Shown one piece after another: positions 45,701-60,885 of a DNA stretch of 64,000 nucleotides. This DNA is from Solea solea (Eukaryota; Chordata; Actinopteri; Pleuronectiformes; Soleidae): the NCBI RefSeq assembly GCF_958295425.1, contig NC_081144.1, forward strand, positions 28,484,327-28,548,326, in the 5' to 3' direction. Each line of letters opens with the position of its first letter. Position 1 is the first letter of the stretch. A model generated the notes under the pieces. The model had not been told where the DNA came from and did no database searches. It saw only the letters and a list, made by a program, of their open reading frames with translations. The position numbers and the translations under genes are program-made.

Positions 45701-48700
45701 TATAAGATATAGTTATATACCTTCAGTGTTTGATTTTGCAATGATTTCACTGTTTGAATGTGTTTTTCTATTTTTGTCTGTTTTTGTGTGCATTCAGCTG
45801 GAATACGACTGTTTTCTGATTTTTTTTTTCATTTTTCTACTGTCCCATAACATAAACCTCACAAATAAAGTTAACATCTTATAAGATATTCTTCGGTACC
45901 CTCAGTGTTTGATTTTGCAATGATTTCACTGTTTGGATGTGTTTTTCTATTTGTGTCTGTTTTTGTGCGCATTCAGCTGGAATACGACTGTTTTCTGATT
46001 TTTTTTCATTTTCTACTGTCCCATAACATAAACCTCACAAATAAAGTTAACATCTTATAAGATATACTAATGTACCCTCGTCGTTCCGCTCGTCTTGGGA
46101 CCCCAAACGACATATGAAATATTCACACTCCTGCGACCTGTAGAAATGTAGTTCCTCCAAAACTTCCACTCTGGCCAAAGAGTCTAAGACTGTATAGAGT
46201 CTTCAGTTTTTGGACACAGGACTGTGGGCTTTTTTCCCCCTGGCCAAAAAAAACTGCCAAAAACACAGTCTGTAAAATTCAAATGTAGGAAAGGTGGGAA
46301 ACTGTCTTTTCTTCAATAATTCCTAAAGGCAATGAGCCCGGATGCTGATTTCTCCGTATGTGTATCAGGGACTCCTGGCTGATCCAGGGTGCCGAGTTTC
46401 AGACCCGTGCAACCTTTGGAAAGGTCAAAGGTCAGCCGCTGTGGTGTGTTTTTTGTAATAATTCCTAAAGGCATTGAGTCAGGAGTCTGATTTTTCCGTA
46501 TGTGTATCAGGGACTAAGGCTTATCTAGGGTGCCGAGTTTCAGACCTGTGTAACCTTCGGAAAGGTCAAAGGTCAGCCGTTTAGGTGTGTTTTTTGTAAT
46601 AATTCCTAAAGGCATTAAGCCAGGAGTCTGATTTTTCCGTATGTGTATCAGGGACTAAGGCTGATCGAGGGTATTTTAATCTTTTTTCTACTGTCCTATA
46701 ATATGAAGTTAACATCTTATAAGGTATATTGATGTACCGTCAGTGTTTGAATTTATAATGATTTTACTGTTTGGATGTGTTTTTCTATTTGTGTCTGTTT
46801 TTGTGCGCATTCAGCAGGGATACGGCTGTTTTCGCAATTTTTTTCATTTTTCTACTGTCCCATAACATAAACCTCACAAATAAAGTTAAAATCTTATAAG
46901 ATATAGTTATAGACCTTCAGTGTTTGATTTTGCAATCATTTCACTGTTTGGATGTGTTTTTCTATTTGTCTCTGTTTTTGTGTGCATTCAGCAGGGATAC
47001 GGCTGTTTTCTGATTTTTTTTCATTTTTCTACTGTCCCATAACATAAACCTCACAAATAAATGTAACATCTTATAAGATATAGTTATATACCTTCAGTGT
47101 TTGATTTTGCAATGATTTCACTGTTTGAATGTGTTTTTCTATTTTTGTGTGCAGTAAGCTGGAATACGACTGTTTTCTGATTTTTTTTTTCATTTTTCTA
47201 CTGTCCCATAACATAAACCTCACAAATAAAGTTAACATCTTATAAGATATTCTTCGGTACCCTCAGTGTTTGATTTTGCAATGATTTCACTGTTTGGATG
47301 TGTTTTTCTATTTGTGTCTGTTTTTGTGCGCATTCAGCTGGAATACGACTGTTTTCTGATTTTTTTTCATTTTCTACTGTCCCATAACATAAACCTCACA
47401 AATAAAGTTAACATCTTATAAGATATACTAATGTACCCTCGTCGTTCCGCTCGTCTTGGGACCCCAAACGACATATGAAATATTCACACTCCTGCGACCT
47501 GTAGAAATGTAGTTCCTCCAAAACTTCCACTCTGGCCAAAGAGTCTAAGACTGTATAGAGTCTGACATGACCTGATTTTCAGTTTTTGGACACAGGACTT
47601 TGGGCTTTTTTCCCCCTGGCCAAAAAAAACTGCCAAAAACACAGTCTGTAAAATTCAAATGTAAGAAAGGTGGGAAACTGTCTTTTCTTCAATAATTCCT
47701 AAAGGCAATGAGCCCGGATGCTGATTTCTGTGTATCAGGGACTCCTGGCTGATCCAGGGTGCTGAGTTTCAGATCTGTGCAACCTTTGGAAAGGTCAAAG
47801 GTCAGCCACTGTGGTGTATTTTTTGTAATAATTCCTAAAGGCATTGAGTCAGGAGTCTGATTTTTCCGTGTGTGTATCAGGGACTAAGGCTGATCCAGGG
47901 TGCTGAGTTTCAGATCTGTGCAACCTTTGGAAAGGTCAAAGGTCAGCCACTGTGGTGTGTTTTTTGTAATAATTCCTAAAGGCATTGAGCCAGGAGTCTG
48001 ATTTTTCCGTATGTGTATCAGGGACTAAGGCTAATCTAGGGTGCCGAGTTTCAGACCTGTGTAACCTTCGGAAAGGTCAAAGGTCAGCCGTTTAGGTGTG
48101 TTTTTTGTAATAATTCCTAAAGGCATTAAGCCAGGAGTCTGATTTTTCCGTATGTGTATCAGGGACTAAGGCTGATCGAGGGTATTTTAATCTTTTTTCT
48201 ACTGTCCTATAATATGAAGTTAACATCTTATAAGGTATATTGATGTACCCTCAGTGTTTGAATTTATAATGATTTTACTGTTTGGATGTGTTTTTCTATT
48301 TGTGTCTGTTTTTGTGCGCATTCAGCAGGGATACGGCTGTTTTCGCAATTTTTTTCATTTTTCTACTGTCCCATAACATAAACCTCACAAATAAAGTTAA
48401 AATCTTATAAGATATAGTTATATACCTTCAGTGTTTGATTTTGCAATCATTTCACTGTTTGGATGTGTTTTTCTATTTGTCTCTGTTTTTGTGTGCATTC
48501 AGCAGGGATACGGCTGTTTTCTGATTTTTTTTCATTTTTCTACTGTCCCATAACATAAACCTCACAAATAAATGTAACATCTTATAAGATATAGTTATAT
48601 ACCTTCAGTGTTTGATTTTGCAATGATTTCACTGTTTGAATGTGTTTTTCTATTTTTGTCTGTTTTTGTGTGCAGTAAGCTGGAATACGACTGTTTTCTG

Positions 48701-51193
48701 ATTTTTTTTTTCATTTTTCTACTGTCCCATAACATAAACCTCACAAATAAAGTTAACATCTTATAAGATATTCTTCGGTACCCTCAGTGTTTGATTTTGC
48801 AATGATTTCACTGTTTGGATGTGTTTTTCTATTTGTGTCTGTTTTTGTGCGCATTCAGCTGGAATACGACTGTTTTCTGATTTTTTTTCATTTTCTACTG
48901 TCCCATAACATAAACCTCACAAATAAAGTTAACATCTTATAAGATATACTAATGTACCCTCGTCGTTCCGCTCGTCTTGGGACCCCAAACGACATATGAA
49001 ATATTCACACTCCTGCGACCTGTAGAAATGTAGTTCCTCCAAAACTTCCACTCTGGCCAAAGAGTCTAAGACTGTATAGAGTCTGACATGACCTGATTTT
49101 CAGTTTTTGGACACAGGACTTTGGGCTTTTTTCCCCCTGGCCAAAAAAAACTGCCAAAAACACAGTCTGTAAAATTCAAATGTAAGAAAGGTGGGAAACT
49201 GTCTTTTCTTCAATAATTCCTAAAGGCAATGAGCCCGGATGCTGATTTCTCCGTATGTGTATCAGGGACTCCTGGCTGATCCAGGGTGCTGAGTTTCAGA
49301 TCTGTGCAACCTTTGGAAAGGTCAAAGGTCAGCCACTGTGGTGTATTTTTTGTAATAATTCCTAAAGGCATTGAGTCAGGAGTCTGATTTTTCCGTATGT
49401 GTATCAGGGACTAAGGCTGATCCAGGGTGCTGAGTTTCAGATCTGTGCAACCTTTGGAAAGGTCAAAGGTCAGCCACTGTGGTGTGTTTTTTGTAATAAT
49501 TCCTAAAGGCATTGAGCCAGGAGTCTGATTTTTCCGTATGTGTATCAGGGACTAAGGCTAATCTAGGGTGCCGAGTTTCAGACCTGTGTAACCTTCGGAA
49601 AGGTCAAAGGTCAGCCGTTTAGGTGTGTTTTTTGTAATAATTCCTAAAGGCATTAAGCCAGGAGTCTGATTTTTCCGTATGTGTATCAGGGACTAAGGCT
49701 GATCGAGGGTATTTTAATCTTTTTTCTACTGTCCTATAATATGAAGTTAACATCTTATAAGGTATATTGATGTACCCTCAGTGTTTGAATTTATAATGAT
49801 TTTACTGTTTGGATGTGTTTTTCTATTTGTGTCTGTTTTTGTGCGCATTCAGCAGGGATACGGCTGTTTTCGCAATTTTTTTCATTTTTCTACTGTCCCA
49901 TAACATAAACCTCACAAATAAAGTTAAAATCTTATAAGATATAGTTATATACCTTCAGTGTTTGATTTTGCAATCATTTCACTGTTTGGATGTGTTTTTC
50001 TATTTGTCTCTGTTTTTGTGTGCATTCAGCAGGGATACGGCTGTTTTCTGATTTTTTTTCATTTTTCTACTGTCCCATAACATAAACCTCACAAATAAAT
50101 GTAACATCTTATAAGATATAGTTATATACCTTCAGTGTTTGATTTTGCAATGATTTCACTGTTTGAATGTGTTTTTCTATTTTTGTCTGTTTTTGTGTGC
50201 AGTAAGCTGGAATACGACTGTTTTCTGATTTTTTTTTTCATTTTTCTACTGTCCCATAACATAAACCTCACAAATAAAGTTAACATCTTATAAGATATTC
50301 TTCGGTACCCTCAGTGTTTGATTTTGCAATGATTTCACTGTTTGGATGTGTTTTGCTATTTGTGTCTGTTTTTGTGCGCATTCAGCTGGAATACGACTGT
50401 TTTCTGATTTTTTTTCATTTTCTACTGTCCCATAACATAAACCTCACAAATAAAGTTAACATCTTATAAGATATACTAATGTACCCTCGTCGTTCCGCTC
50501 GTCTTGGGACCCCAAACGACATATGAAATATTCACACTCCTGCGACCTGTAGAAATGTAGTTCCTCCAAAACTTCCACTCTGGCCAAAGAGTCTAAGACT
50601 GTATAGAGTCTGACATGACCTGATTTTCAGTTTTTGGACACAGGACTTTGGGCTTTTTTCCCCCTGGCCAAAAAAAACTGCCAAAAACACAGTCTGTAAA
50701 ATTCAAACGAAAGAAAGGTGGGAAACTGTCTTTTCTTCAATAATTCCTAAAGGCAATGAGCCCGGATGCTGATTTCTCCGTATGTGTATCAGGGACTCCT
50801 GGCTGATCCAGGTTGCTGAGTTTCAGATCTGTGCAACCTTTGGAAAGGTCAAAGGTCAGCCACTGTGGTGTATTTTTTGTAATAATTCCTAAAGGCATTG
50901 AGTCAGGAGTCTGATTTTTCCGTATGTGTATCAGGGACTAAAGCTTATCCCGGTTACAGAGTTTCAGACCTGTGCAACTTTCGGAAAAGGTCAATGGTTA
51001 GCCGTTCGGGTGTGTTTTTTGTAATAATTCCTAAAGGCATTAAGCCAGGAGTCTGATTTTTCTGTATGTGTATCAGGGACTAAGGCTAATCCAGGGTGCC
51101 GAGTTTCAGACCCGTGCAACCTTTGGAAAGGTCAAAGGTCAGCCGTTCGGGTGTGTTTTTTGTGATAATTCCTAAAGGCATTAAGCCAGGAGT

Positions 51194-51353
51194 CTGGCCA
51201 AAGAGACTAAGACTGTATAGAGTCTGACATGACCTGATTTTCAGTTTTTGGACACAGGACTTTGGGCTTTTTTCCCCCTGGCCAAAAAAAACTGCCAAAA
51301 ACACAGTCTGTAAAATTCAAATGTAAGAAAGGTGGGAAACTGTCTTTTCTTCA
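51194..51353 (+). repeat. Nested second C block, GAGACTAAG variant
   Basis: Same B-to-mid-C junction as at 5088 (GGAGTCTGGCCAAAGAG), but with GAGACTAAG where the 5088 copy has GAGTCTAAG. Confidence 0.85.
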
Positions 51354-54300
51354 ATAATTCCTAAAGGCAATGAGCCCGGATGCTGATTTCTCCGTATGTG
51401 TATCAGGGACTCCTGGCTGATCCAGGGTGCTGAGTTTCAGATCTGTGCAACCTTTGGAAAGGTCAAAGGTCAGCCACTGTGGTGTATTTTTTGTAATAAT
51501 TCCTAAAGGCATTGAGCCAGGAGTCTGATTTTTCCGTGTGTGTATCAGGGACTAAGGCTGATCCAGGGTGCCGAGTTTCAGACCTGTGTAACCTTCGGAA
51601 AGGTCAAAGGTCAGCCGTTTAGGTGTGTTTTTTGTAATAATTCCTAAAGCGGTTAAGCCAGGAGTCTGATTTTTCCGTATGTGTATCAGGGACTAAGGCT
51701 GATCGAGGGTATTTTAATCTTTTTTCTACTGTCCTATAATATGAAGTTAACATCTTATAAGGTATATTGATGTACCCTCAGTGTTTGAATTTATAATGAT
51801 TTTACTGTTTGGATGTGCTTTTCTATTTGTGTCTGTTTTTGTGCGCATTCAGCAGGGATACGGCTGTTTTCGCAATTTTTTTCATTTTTCTACTGTCCCA
51901 TAACATAAACCTCACAAATAAAGTTAAAATCTTATAAGATATAGTTATATACCTTCAGTGTTTGATTTTGCAATCATTTCACTGTTTGGATGTGTTTTTC
52001 TATTTGTCTCTGTTTTTGTGTGCATTCAGCAGGGATACGGCTGTTTTCTGATTTTTTTTCATTTTTCTACTGTCCCATAACATAAACCTCACAAATAAAT
52101 GTAACATCTTATAAGATATAGTTATATACCTTCAGTGTTTGATTTTGCAATGATTTCACTGTTTGAATGTGTTTTTCTATTTTTGTCTGTTTTTGTGTGC
52201 AGTAAGCTGGAATACGACTGTTTTCTGATTTTTTTTTTCATTTTTCTACTGTCCCATAACATAAACCTCACAAATAAAGTTAACATCTTATAAGATATTC
52301 TTCGGTACCCTCAGTGTTTGATTTTGCAATGATTTCACTGTTTGGATGTGTTTTTCTATTTGTGTCTGTTTTTGTGCGCATTCAGCTGGAATACGACTGT
52401 TTTCTGATTTTTTTTCATTTTCTACTGTCCCATAACATAAACCTCACAAATAAAGTTAACATCTTATAAGATATACTAATGTACCCTCGTCGTTCCGCTC
52501 GTCTTGGGACCCCAAACGACATATGAAATATTCACACTCCTGCGACCTGTAGAAATGTAGTTCCTCCAAAACCTCCACTCAGGCCAAAGAGTCTAAGACT
52601 GTATAGAGTCTTCAGTTTTTGGACACAGGACTGTGGGCTTTTTTCCCCCTGGCCAAAAAAAACTGCCAAAAACACAGTCTGTAAAATTCAAATGTAAGAA
52701 AGGTGGGAAACTGTCTTTTCTTCAATAATTCCTAAAGGCAATGAGCCCGGATGCTGATTTCTCCGTATGTGTATCAGGGACTCCTGGCTGATCCAGGGTG
52801 CCGAGTTTCAGACCCGTGCAACCTTTGGAAAGGTCAAAGGTCAGCCGCTGTGGTGTGTTTTTTGTAATAATTCCTAAAGGCATTGAGTCAGGAGTCTGAT
52901 TTTTCCGTATGTGTATCAGGGACTAAGGCTTATCCCGGTTGCCGAGTTTCAGACCTGTGCAACTTTCGGAAAAGGTCAATGGTCAGCCGTTCGGGTGTGT
53001 TTTTTGTAATAATTCCTAAAGGCATTAAGCCAGGAGTCTGATTTTTCCGTATGTGTATCAGGGACTAAGGCTAATCCAGGGTGCCGAGTTTCAGACCCGT
53101 GCAAGCTTTGGAAAGGTCAAAGGTCAGCCGTTCGGGTGTGTTTTTTGTGATAATTCCTAAAGGCATTGAGCCAGGAGTCTGATTTTTCCGTGTGTGTATC
53201 AGGGACTAAGGCTGATCCAGGGTGCCGAGTTTCAGACCTGTGCAACCTTCGGAAAGGTCAATGGTCAGCCGTTCGGGTGTATTTTTTGTAATAATTCCTA
53301 AAGGCATTGAGCCAGGAGTCTGATTTTTCCGTATGTGTATCAGGGACTAAGGCTAATCTAGGGTGCCGAGTTTCAGACCTGTGTAACCTTCGGAAAGGTC
53401 AAAGGTCAGCCGTTTAGGTGTGTTTTTTGTAATAATTCCTAAAGGCATTAAGCCAGGAGTCTGATTTTTCCGTATGTGTATCAGGGACTAAGGCTGATCG
53501 AGGGTATTTTAATCTTTTTTCTACTGTCCTATAATATGACGTTAACATCTTATAAGGTATATTGATGTACCCTCAGTGTTTGAATTTATAATGATTTTAC
53601 TGTTTGGATGTGTTTTTCTATTTGTGTCTGTTTTTGTGCGCATTCAGCAGGGATACGGCTGTTTTCGCAATTTTTTTCATTTTTCTACTGTCCCATAACA
53701 TAAACCTCACAAATAAAGTTAAAATCTTATAAGATATAGTTATACCTTCAGTGTTTGATTTTGCAATCATTTCACTGTTTGGATGTGTTTTTCTATTTGT
53801 CTCTGTTTTTGTGTGCATTCAGCAGGGATACGGCTGTTTTCTGATTTTTTTTCATTTTTCTACTGTCCCATAACATAAACCTCACAAATAAATGTAACAT
53901 CTTATAAGATATAGTTATATACCTTCAGTGTTTGATTTTGCAATGATTTCACTGTTTGAATGTGTTTTTCTATTTTTGTCTGTTTTTGTGTGCAGTAAGC
54001 TGGAATACGACTGTTTTCTGATTTTTTTTTTCATTTTTCTACTGTCCCATAACATAAACCTCACAAATAAAGTTAACATCTTATAAGATATTCTTCGGTA
54101 CCCTCAGTGTTTGATTTTGCAATGATTTCACTGTTTGGATGTGTTTTTCTATTTGTGTCTGTTTTTGTGCGCATTCAGCTGGAATACGACTGTTTTCTGA
54201 TTTTTTTTCATTTTCTACTGTCCCATAACATAAACCTCACAAATAAAGTTAACATCTTATAAGATATACTAATGTACCCTCGTCGTTCCGCTCGTCTTGG

Positions 54301-56780
54301 GACCCCAAACGACATATGAAATATTCACACTCCTGCGACCTGTAGAAATGTAGTTCCTCCAAAACCTCCACTCTGGCCAAAGAGTCTAAGACTGTATAGA
54401 GTCTTCAGTTTTTGGACACAGGACTGTGGGCTTTTTTCCCCCTGGCCAAAAAAAACTGCCAAAAACACAGTCTGTAAAATTCAAATGTAAGAAAGGTGGG
54501 AAACTGTCTTTTCTTCAATAATTCCTAAAGGCAATGAGCCCGGATGCTGATTTCTCCGTATGTGTATCAGGGACTCCTGGCTGATCCAGGGTGCCGAGTT
54601 TCAGACCTGTGCAACTTTCGGAAAAGGTCAATGGTCAGCCGTTCGGGTGTGTTTTTTGTAATAATTCCTAAAGGCATTAAGCCAGGAGTCTGATTTTTCC
54701 GTATGTGTATCAGGGACTAAGGCTGATCCAGGGTGCCGAGTTTCAGACCCGTGCAAGCTTTGGAAAGGTCAAAGGTCAGCCGTTCGGGTGTGTTTTTTGT
54801 AATAATTCCTAAAGGCATTGAGCCAGGAGTCTGATTTTTCCGTATGTGTATCAGGGACTAAGGCTTATCCAGAGTGCCGAGTTTCAGACCCGTGCAACCT
54901 TTGGAAAGGTCAAAGGTCAGCCGTTCGGGTGTGTTTTTTGTAATAATTCCTAAAGGCATTGAGCCAGGAGTCTGATTTTTCCGTGTGTGTATCAGGGACT
55001 AAGGCTGATCCAGGGTGCCGAGTTTCAGACCTGTGCAACCTTCGGAAAGGTCAATGGTCAGCCGTTCGGGTGTATTTTTTGTAATAATTCCTAAAGGCAT
55101 TGAGCCAGGAGTCTGATTTTTCCGTATGTGTATCAGGGACTAAGGCTAATCTAGGGTGCCGAGTTTCAGACCTGTGTAACCTTCGGAAAGGTCAAAGGTC
55201 AGCCGTTTAGGTGTGTTTTTTGTAATAATTCCTAAAGGCATTAAGCCAGGAGTCTGATTTTTCCGTATGTGTATCAGGGACTAAGGCTGATCGAGGGTAT
55301 TTTAATCTTTTTTCTACTGTCCTATAATATGAAGTTAACATCTTATAAGGTATATTGATGTACCCTCAGTGTTTGAATTTATAATGATTTTACTGTTTGG
55401 ATGTGTTTTTCTATTTGTGTCTGTTTTTGTGCGCATTCAGCAGGGATACGGCTGTTTTCGCAATTTTTTTCATTTTTCTACTGTCCCATAACATAAACCT
55501 CACAAATAAAGTTAAAATCTTATAAGATATAGTTATATACCTTCAGTGTTTGATTTTGCAATCATTTCACTGTTTGGATGTGTTTTTCTATTTGTCTCTG
55601 TTTTTGTGTGCATTCAGCAGGGATACGGCTGTTTTCTGATTTTTTTTCATTTTTCTACTGTCCCATAACATAAACCTCACAAATAAATGTAACATCTTAT
55701 AAGATATAGTTATATACCTTCAGTGTTTGATTTTGCAATGATTTCACTGTTTGAATGTGTTTTTCTATTTTTGTCTGTTTTTGTGTGCAGTAAGCTGGAA
55801 TACGACTGTTTTCTGATTTTTTTTTTCATTTTTCTACTGTCCCATAACATAAACCTCACAAATAAAGTTAACATCTTATAAGATATTCTTCGGTACCCTC
55901 AGTGTTTGATTTTGCAATGATTTCACTGTTTGGATGTGTTTTTCTATTTGTGTCTGTTTTTGTGCGCATTCAGCTGGAATACGACTGTTTTCTGATTTTT
56001 TTTCATTTTCTACTGTCCCATAACATAAACCTCACAAATAAAGTTAACATCTTATAAGATATACTAATGTACCCTCGTCGTTCCGCTCGTCTTGGGACCC
56101 CAAACGACATATGAAATATTCACACTCCTGCGACCTGTAGAAATGTAGTTCCTCCAAAACTTCCACTCTGGCCAAAGAGTCTAAGACTGTATAGAGTCTG
56201 ACATGACCTGATTTTCAGTTTTTGGACACAGGACTTTGGGCTTTTTTCCCCCTGGCCAAAAAAAACTGCCAAAAACACAGTCTGTAAAATTCAAACGTAA
56301 GAAAGGTGGGAAACTGTCTTTTCTTCAATAATTCCTAAAGGCAATGAGCCCGGATGCTGATTTCTCCGTATGTGTATCAGGGACTCCTGGCTGATCCAGG
56401 TTGCCGAGTTTCAGATCTGTGCAACCTTTGGAAAGGTCAAAGGTCAGCCACTGTGGTGTATTTTTTGTAATAATTCCTAAAGGCATTGAGTCAGGAGTCT
56501 GATTTTTCCGTATGTGTATCAGGGACTAAAGCTTATCCCGGTTGCCGAGTTTCAGACCTGTGCAACTTTCGGAAAAGGTCAATGGTTAGCCGTTCGGGTG
56601 TGTTTTTTGTAATAATTCCTAAAGGCATTAAGCCAGGAGTCTGATTTTTCTGTATGTGTATCAGGGACTAAGGCTAATCCAGGGTGCCGAGTTTCAGACC
56701 CGTGCAACCTTTGGAAAGGTCAAAGGTCAGCCGTTCGGGTGTGTTTTTTGTGATAATTCCTAAAGGCATTAAGCCAGGAG

Positions 56781-56942
56781 TCTGGCCAAAGAGACTAAGA
56801 CTGTATAGAGTCTGACATGACCTGATTTTCAGTTTTTGGACACAGGACTTTGGGCTTTTTTCCCCCTGGCCAAAAAAAACTGCCAAAAACACAGTCTGTA
56901 AAATTCAAATGTAAGAAAGGTGGGAAACTGTCTTTTCTTCAA
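56781..56942 (+). repeat. Nested second C block, GAGACTAAG variant
   Basis: Same junction and same diagnostic GAGACTAAG as the copy at 51194, indicating shared descent of the enclosing composite units. Confidence 0.85.
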
Positions 56943-59063
56943 TAATTCCTAAAGGCAATGAGCCCGGATGCTGATTTCTCCGTATGTGTATCAGGGACTC
57001 CTGGCTGATCCAGGGTGCTGAGTTTCAGATCTGTGCAACCTTTGGAAAGGTCAAAGGTCAGCCACTGTGGTGTATTTTTTGTAATAATTCCTAAAGGCAT
57101 TGAGCCAGGAGTCTGATTTTTCCGTGTGTGTATCAGGGACTAAGGCTGATCCAGGGTGCTGAGTTTCAGATCTGTGCAACCTTTGGAAAGGTCAAAGGTC
57201 AGCCACTGTGGTGTGTTTTTTGTAATAATTCCTAAAGGCATTGAGCCAGGAGTCTGATTTTTCCGTATGTGTATCAGGGACTAAGGCTAATCTAGGGTGC
57301 CGAGTTTCAGACCTGTGTAACCTTCGGAAAGGTCAAAGGTCAGCCGTTTAGGTGTGTTTTTTGTAATAATTCCTAAAGGCATTAAGCCAGGAGTCTGATT
57401 TTTCCGTATGTGTATCAGGGACTAAGGCTGATGGAGGGTATTTTAATCTTTTTTCTACTGTCCTATAATATGAAGTTAACATCTTATAAGGTATATTGAT
57501 GTACCCTCAGTGTTTGAATTTATAATGATTTTACTGTTTGGATGTGTTTTTCTATTTGTGTCTGTTTTTGTGCGCATTCAGCAGGGATACGGCTGTTTTC
57601 GCAATTTTTTTCATTTTTCTACTGTCCCATAACATAAACCTCACAAATAAAGTTAAAATCTTATAAGATATAGTTATATACCTTCAGTGTTTGATTTGCA
57701 ATCATTTCACTGTTTGGATGTGTTTTTCTATTTGTCTCTGTTTTTGTGTGCATTCAGCAGGGATACGGCTGTTTTCTGATTTTTTTTCATTTTTCTACTG
57801 TCCCATAACATAAACCTCACAAATAAATGTAACATCTTATAAGATATAGTTATATACCTTCAGTGTTTGATTTTGCAATGATTTCACTGTTTGAATGTGT
57901 TTTTCTATTTTTGTCTGTTTTTGTGTGCAGTAAGCTGGAATACGACTGTTTTCTGATTTTTTTTTTCATTTTTCTACTGTCCCATAACATAAACCTCACA
58001 AATAAAGTTAACATCTTATAAGATATTCTTCGGTACCCTCAGTGTTTGATTTTGCAATGATTTCACTGTTTGGATGTGTTTTTCTATTTGTGTCTGTTTT
58101 TGTGCGCATTCAGCTGGAATACGACTGTTTTCTGATTTTTTTTCATTTTCTACTGTCCCATAACATAAACCTCACAAATAAAGTTAACATCTTATAAGAT
58201 ATACTAATGTACCCTCGTCGTTCCGCTCGTCTTGGGACCCCAAACGACATATGAAATATTCACACTCCTGCGACCTGTAGAAATGTAGTTCCTCCAAAAC
58301 TTCCACTCTGGCCAAAGAGTCTAAGACTGTATAGAGTCTGACATGACCTGATTTTCAGTTTTTGGACACAGGACTTTGGGCTTTTTTCCCCCTGGCCAAA
58401 AAAAACTGCCAAAAACACAGTCTGTAAAATTCAAACGTAAGAAAGGTGGGAAACTGTCTTTTCGTCAATAATTCCTAAAGGCAATGAGCCCGGATGCTGA
58501 TTTCTCCGTATGTGTATCAGGGACTCCTGGCTGATCCAGGTTGCTGAGTTTCAGATCTGTGCAACCTTTGGAAAGGTCAAAGGTCAGCCACTGTGGTGTA
58601 TTTTTTGTAATAATTCCTAAAGGCATTGAGTCAGGAGTCTGATTTTTCCGTATGTGTATCAGGGACTAAAGCTTATCCCGGTTGCCGAGTTTCAGACCTG
58701 TGCAACTTTCGGAAAAGGTCAATGGTTAGCCGTTCGGGTGTGTTTTTTGTAATAATTCCTAAAGGCATTAAGCCAGGAGTCTGATTTTTCTGTATGTGTA
58801 TCAGGGACTAAGGCTAATCCAGAGTGCCGAGTTTCAGACCCGTGCAACCTTTGGAAAGGTCAAAGGTCAGCCACTGTGGTGTATTTTTTGTAATAATTCC
58901 TAAAGGCATTGAGTCAGGAGTCTGATTTTTCTGTATGTGTATCAGGGACTAAGGCTAATCCAGGGTGCCGAGTTTCAGACCCGTGCAACCTTTGGAAAGG
59001 TCAAAGGTCAGCCGTTCGGGTGTGTTTTTTGTGATAATTCCTAAAGGCATTAAGCCAGGAGTC

Positions 59064-59223
59064 TGGCCAAAGAGAGTAAGACTGTATAGAGTCTGACATG
59101 ACCTGATTTTCAGTTTTTGGACACAGGACTTTGGGCTTTTTTCCCCCTGGCCAAAAAAACCTGCCAAAAACACAGTCTGTAAAATTCAAATGTAAGAAAG
59201 GTGGGAAACTGTCTTTTCTTCAA
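59064..59223 (+). repeat. Nested second C block, GAGAGTAAG variant
   Basis: Same junction with a further change to GAGAGTAAG and with AAAAACCTGCC in place of AAAAAACTGCC. Confidence 0.85.
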
Positions 59224-60885
59224 TAATTCCTAAAGGCAATGAGCCCGGATGCTGATTTCTCCGTATGTGTATCAGGGACTCCTGGCTGATCCAGGGTGCT
59301 GAGTTTCAGATCTGTGCAACCTTTGGAAAGGTCAAAGGTCAGCCACTGTGGTGTATTTTTTGTAATAATTCCTAAAGGCATTGAGCCAGGAGTCTGATTT
59401 TTCCGTGTGTGTATCAGGGACTAAGGCTGATCCAGGGTGCCGAGTTTCAGACCTGTGCAACCTTCGGAAAGGTCAATGGTCAGCCGTTCGGGTGTGTTTT
59501 TTGTAATAATTCCTAAAGGCATTGAGCCAGGAGTCTGATTTTTCCGTATGTGTATCAGGGACTAAGGCTAATCTAGGGTGCCGAGTTTCAGACCTGTGTA
59601 ACCTTCGGAAAGGTCAAAGGTCAGCCGTTTAGGTGTGTTTTTTGTAATAATTCCTAAAGGCATTAAGCCAGGAGTCTGATTTTTCCGTATGTGTATCAGG
59701 GACTAAGGCTGATCGAGGGTATTTTAATCTTTTTTCTACTGTCCTATAATATGAAGTTAACATCTTATAAGGTATATTGATGTACCCTCAGTGTTTGAAT
59801 TTATAATGATTTTACTGTTTGGATGTGTTTTTCTATTTGTGTCTGTTTTTGTGCGCATTCAGCAGGGATACGGCTGTTTTCGCAATTTTTTTCATTTTTC
59901 TACTGTCCCATAACATAAACCTCACAAATAAAGTTAAAATCTTATAAGATATAGTTATATACCTTCAGTGTTTGATTTTGCAATCATTTCACTGTTTGGA
60001 TGTGTTTTTCTATTTGTCTCTGTTTTTGTGTGCAGTAAGCTGGAATACGACTGTTTTCTGATTTTTTTTTTCATTTTTCTACTGTCCCATAACATAAACC
60101 TCACAAATAAAGTTAACATCTTATAAGATATTCTTCGGTACCCTCAGTGTTTGATTTTGCAATGATTTCACTGTTTGGATGTGTTTTTCTATTTGTGTCT
60201 GTTTTTGTGCGCATTCAGCTGGAATACGACTGTTTTCTGATTTTTTTTCATTTTCTACTGTCCCATAACATAAACCTCACAAATAAAGTTAACATCTTAT
60301 AAGATATACTAATGTACCCTCGTCGTTCCGCTCGTCTTGGGACCCCAAACGACATATGAAATATTCACACTCCTGCGACCTGTAGAAATGTAGTTCCTCC
60401 AAAACTTCCACTCTGGCCAAAGAGTCTAAGACTGTATAGAGTCTGACATGACCTGATTTTCAGTTTTTGGACACAGGACTTTGGGCTTTTTTCCCCCTGG
60501 CCAAAAAAAACTGCCAAAAACACAGTCTGTAAAATTCAAACGTAAGAAAGGTGGGAAACTGTCTTTTCTTCAATAATTCCTAAAGGCAATGAGCCCGGAT
60601 GCTGATTTCTCCGTATGTGTATCAGGGACTCCTGGCTGATCCAGGTTGCTGAGTTTCAGATCTGTGCAACCTTTGGAAAGGTCAAAGGTCAGCCACTGTG
60701 GTGTATTTTTTGTAATAATTCCTAAAGGCATTGAGTCAGGAGTCTGATTTTTCTGTATGTGTATCAGGGACTAAGGCTAATCCAGGGTGCCGAGTTTCAG
60801 ACCCGTGCAACCTTTGGAAAGGTCAAAGGTCAGCCGTTCGGGTGTGTTTTTTGTGATAATTCCTAAAGGCATTAAGCCAGGAGTC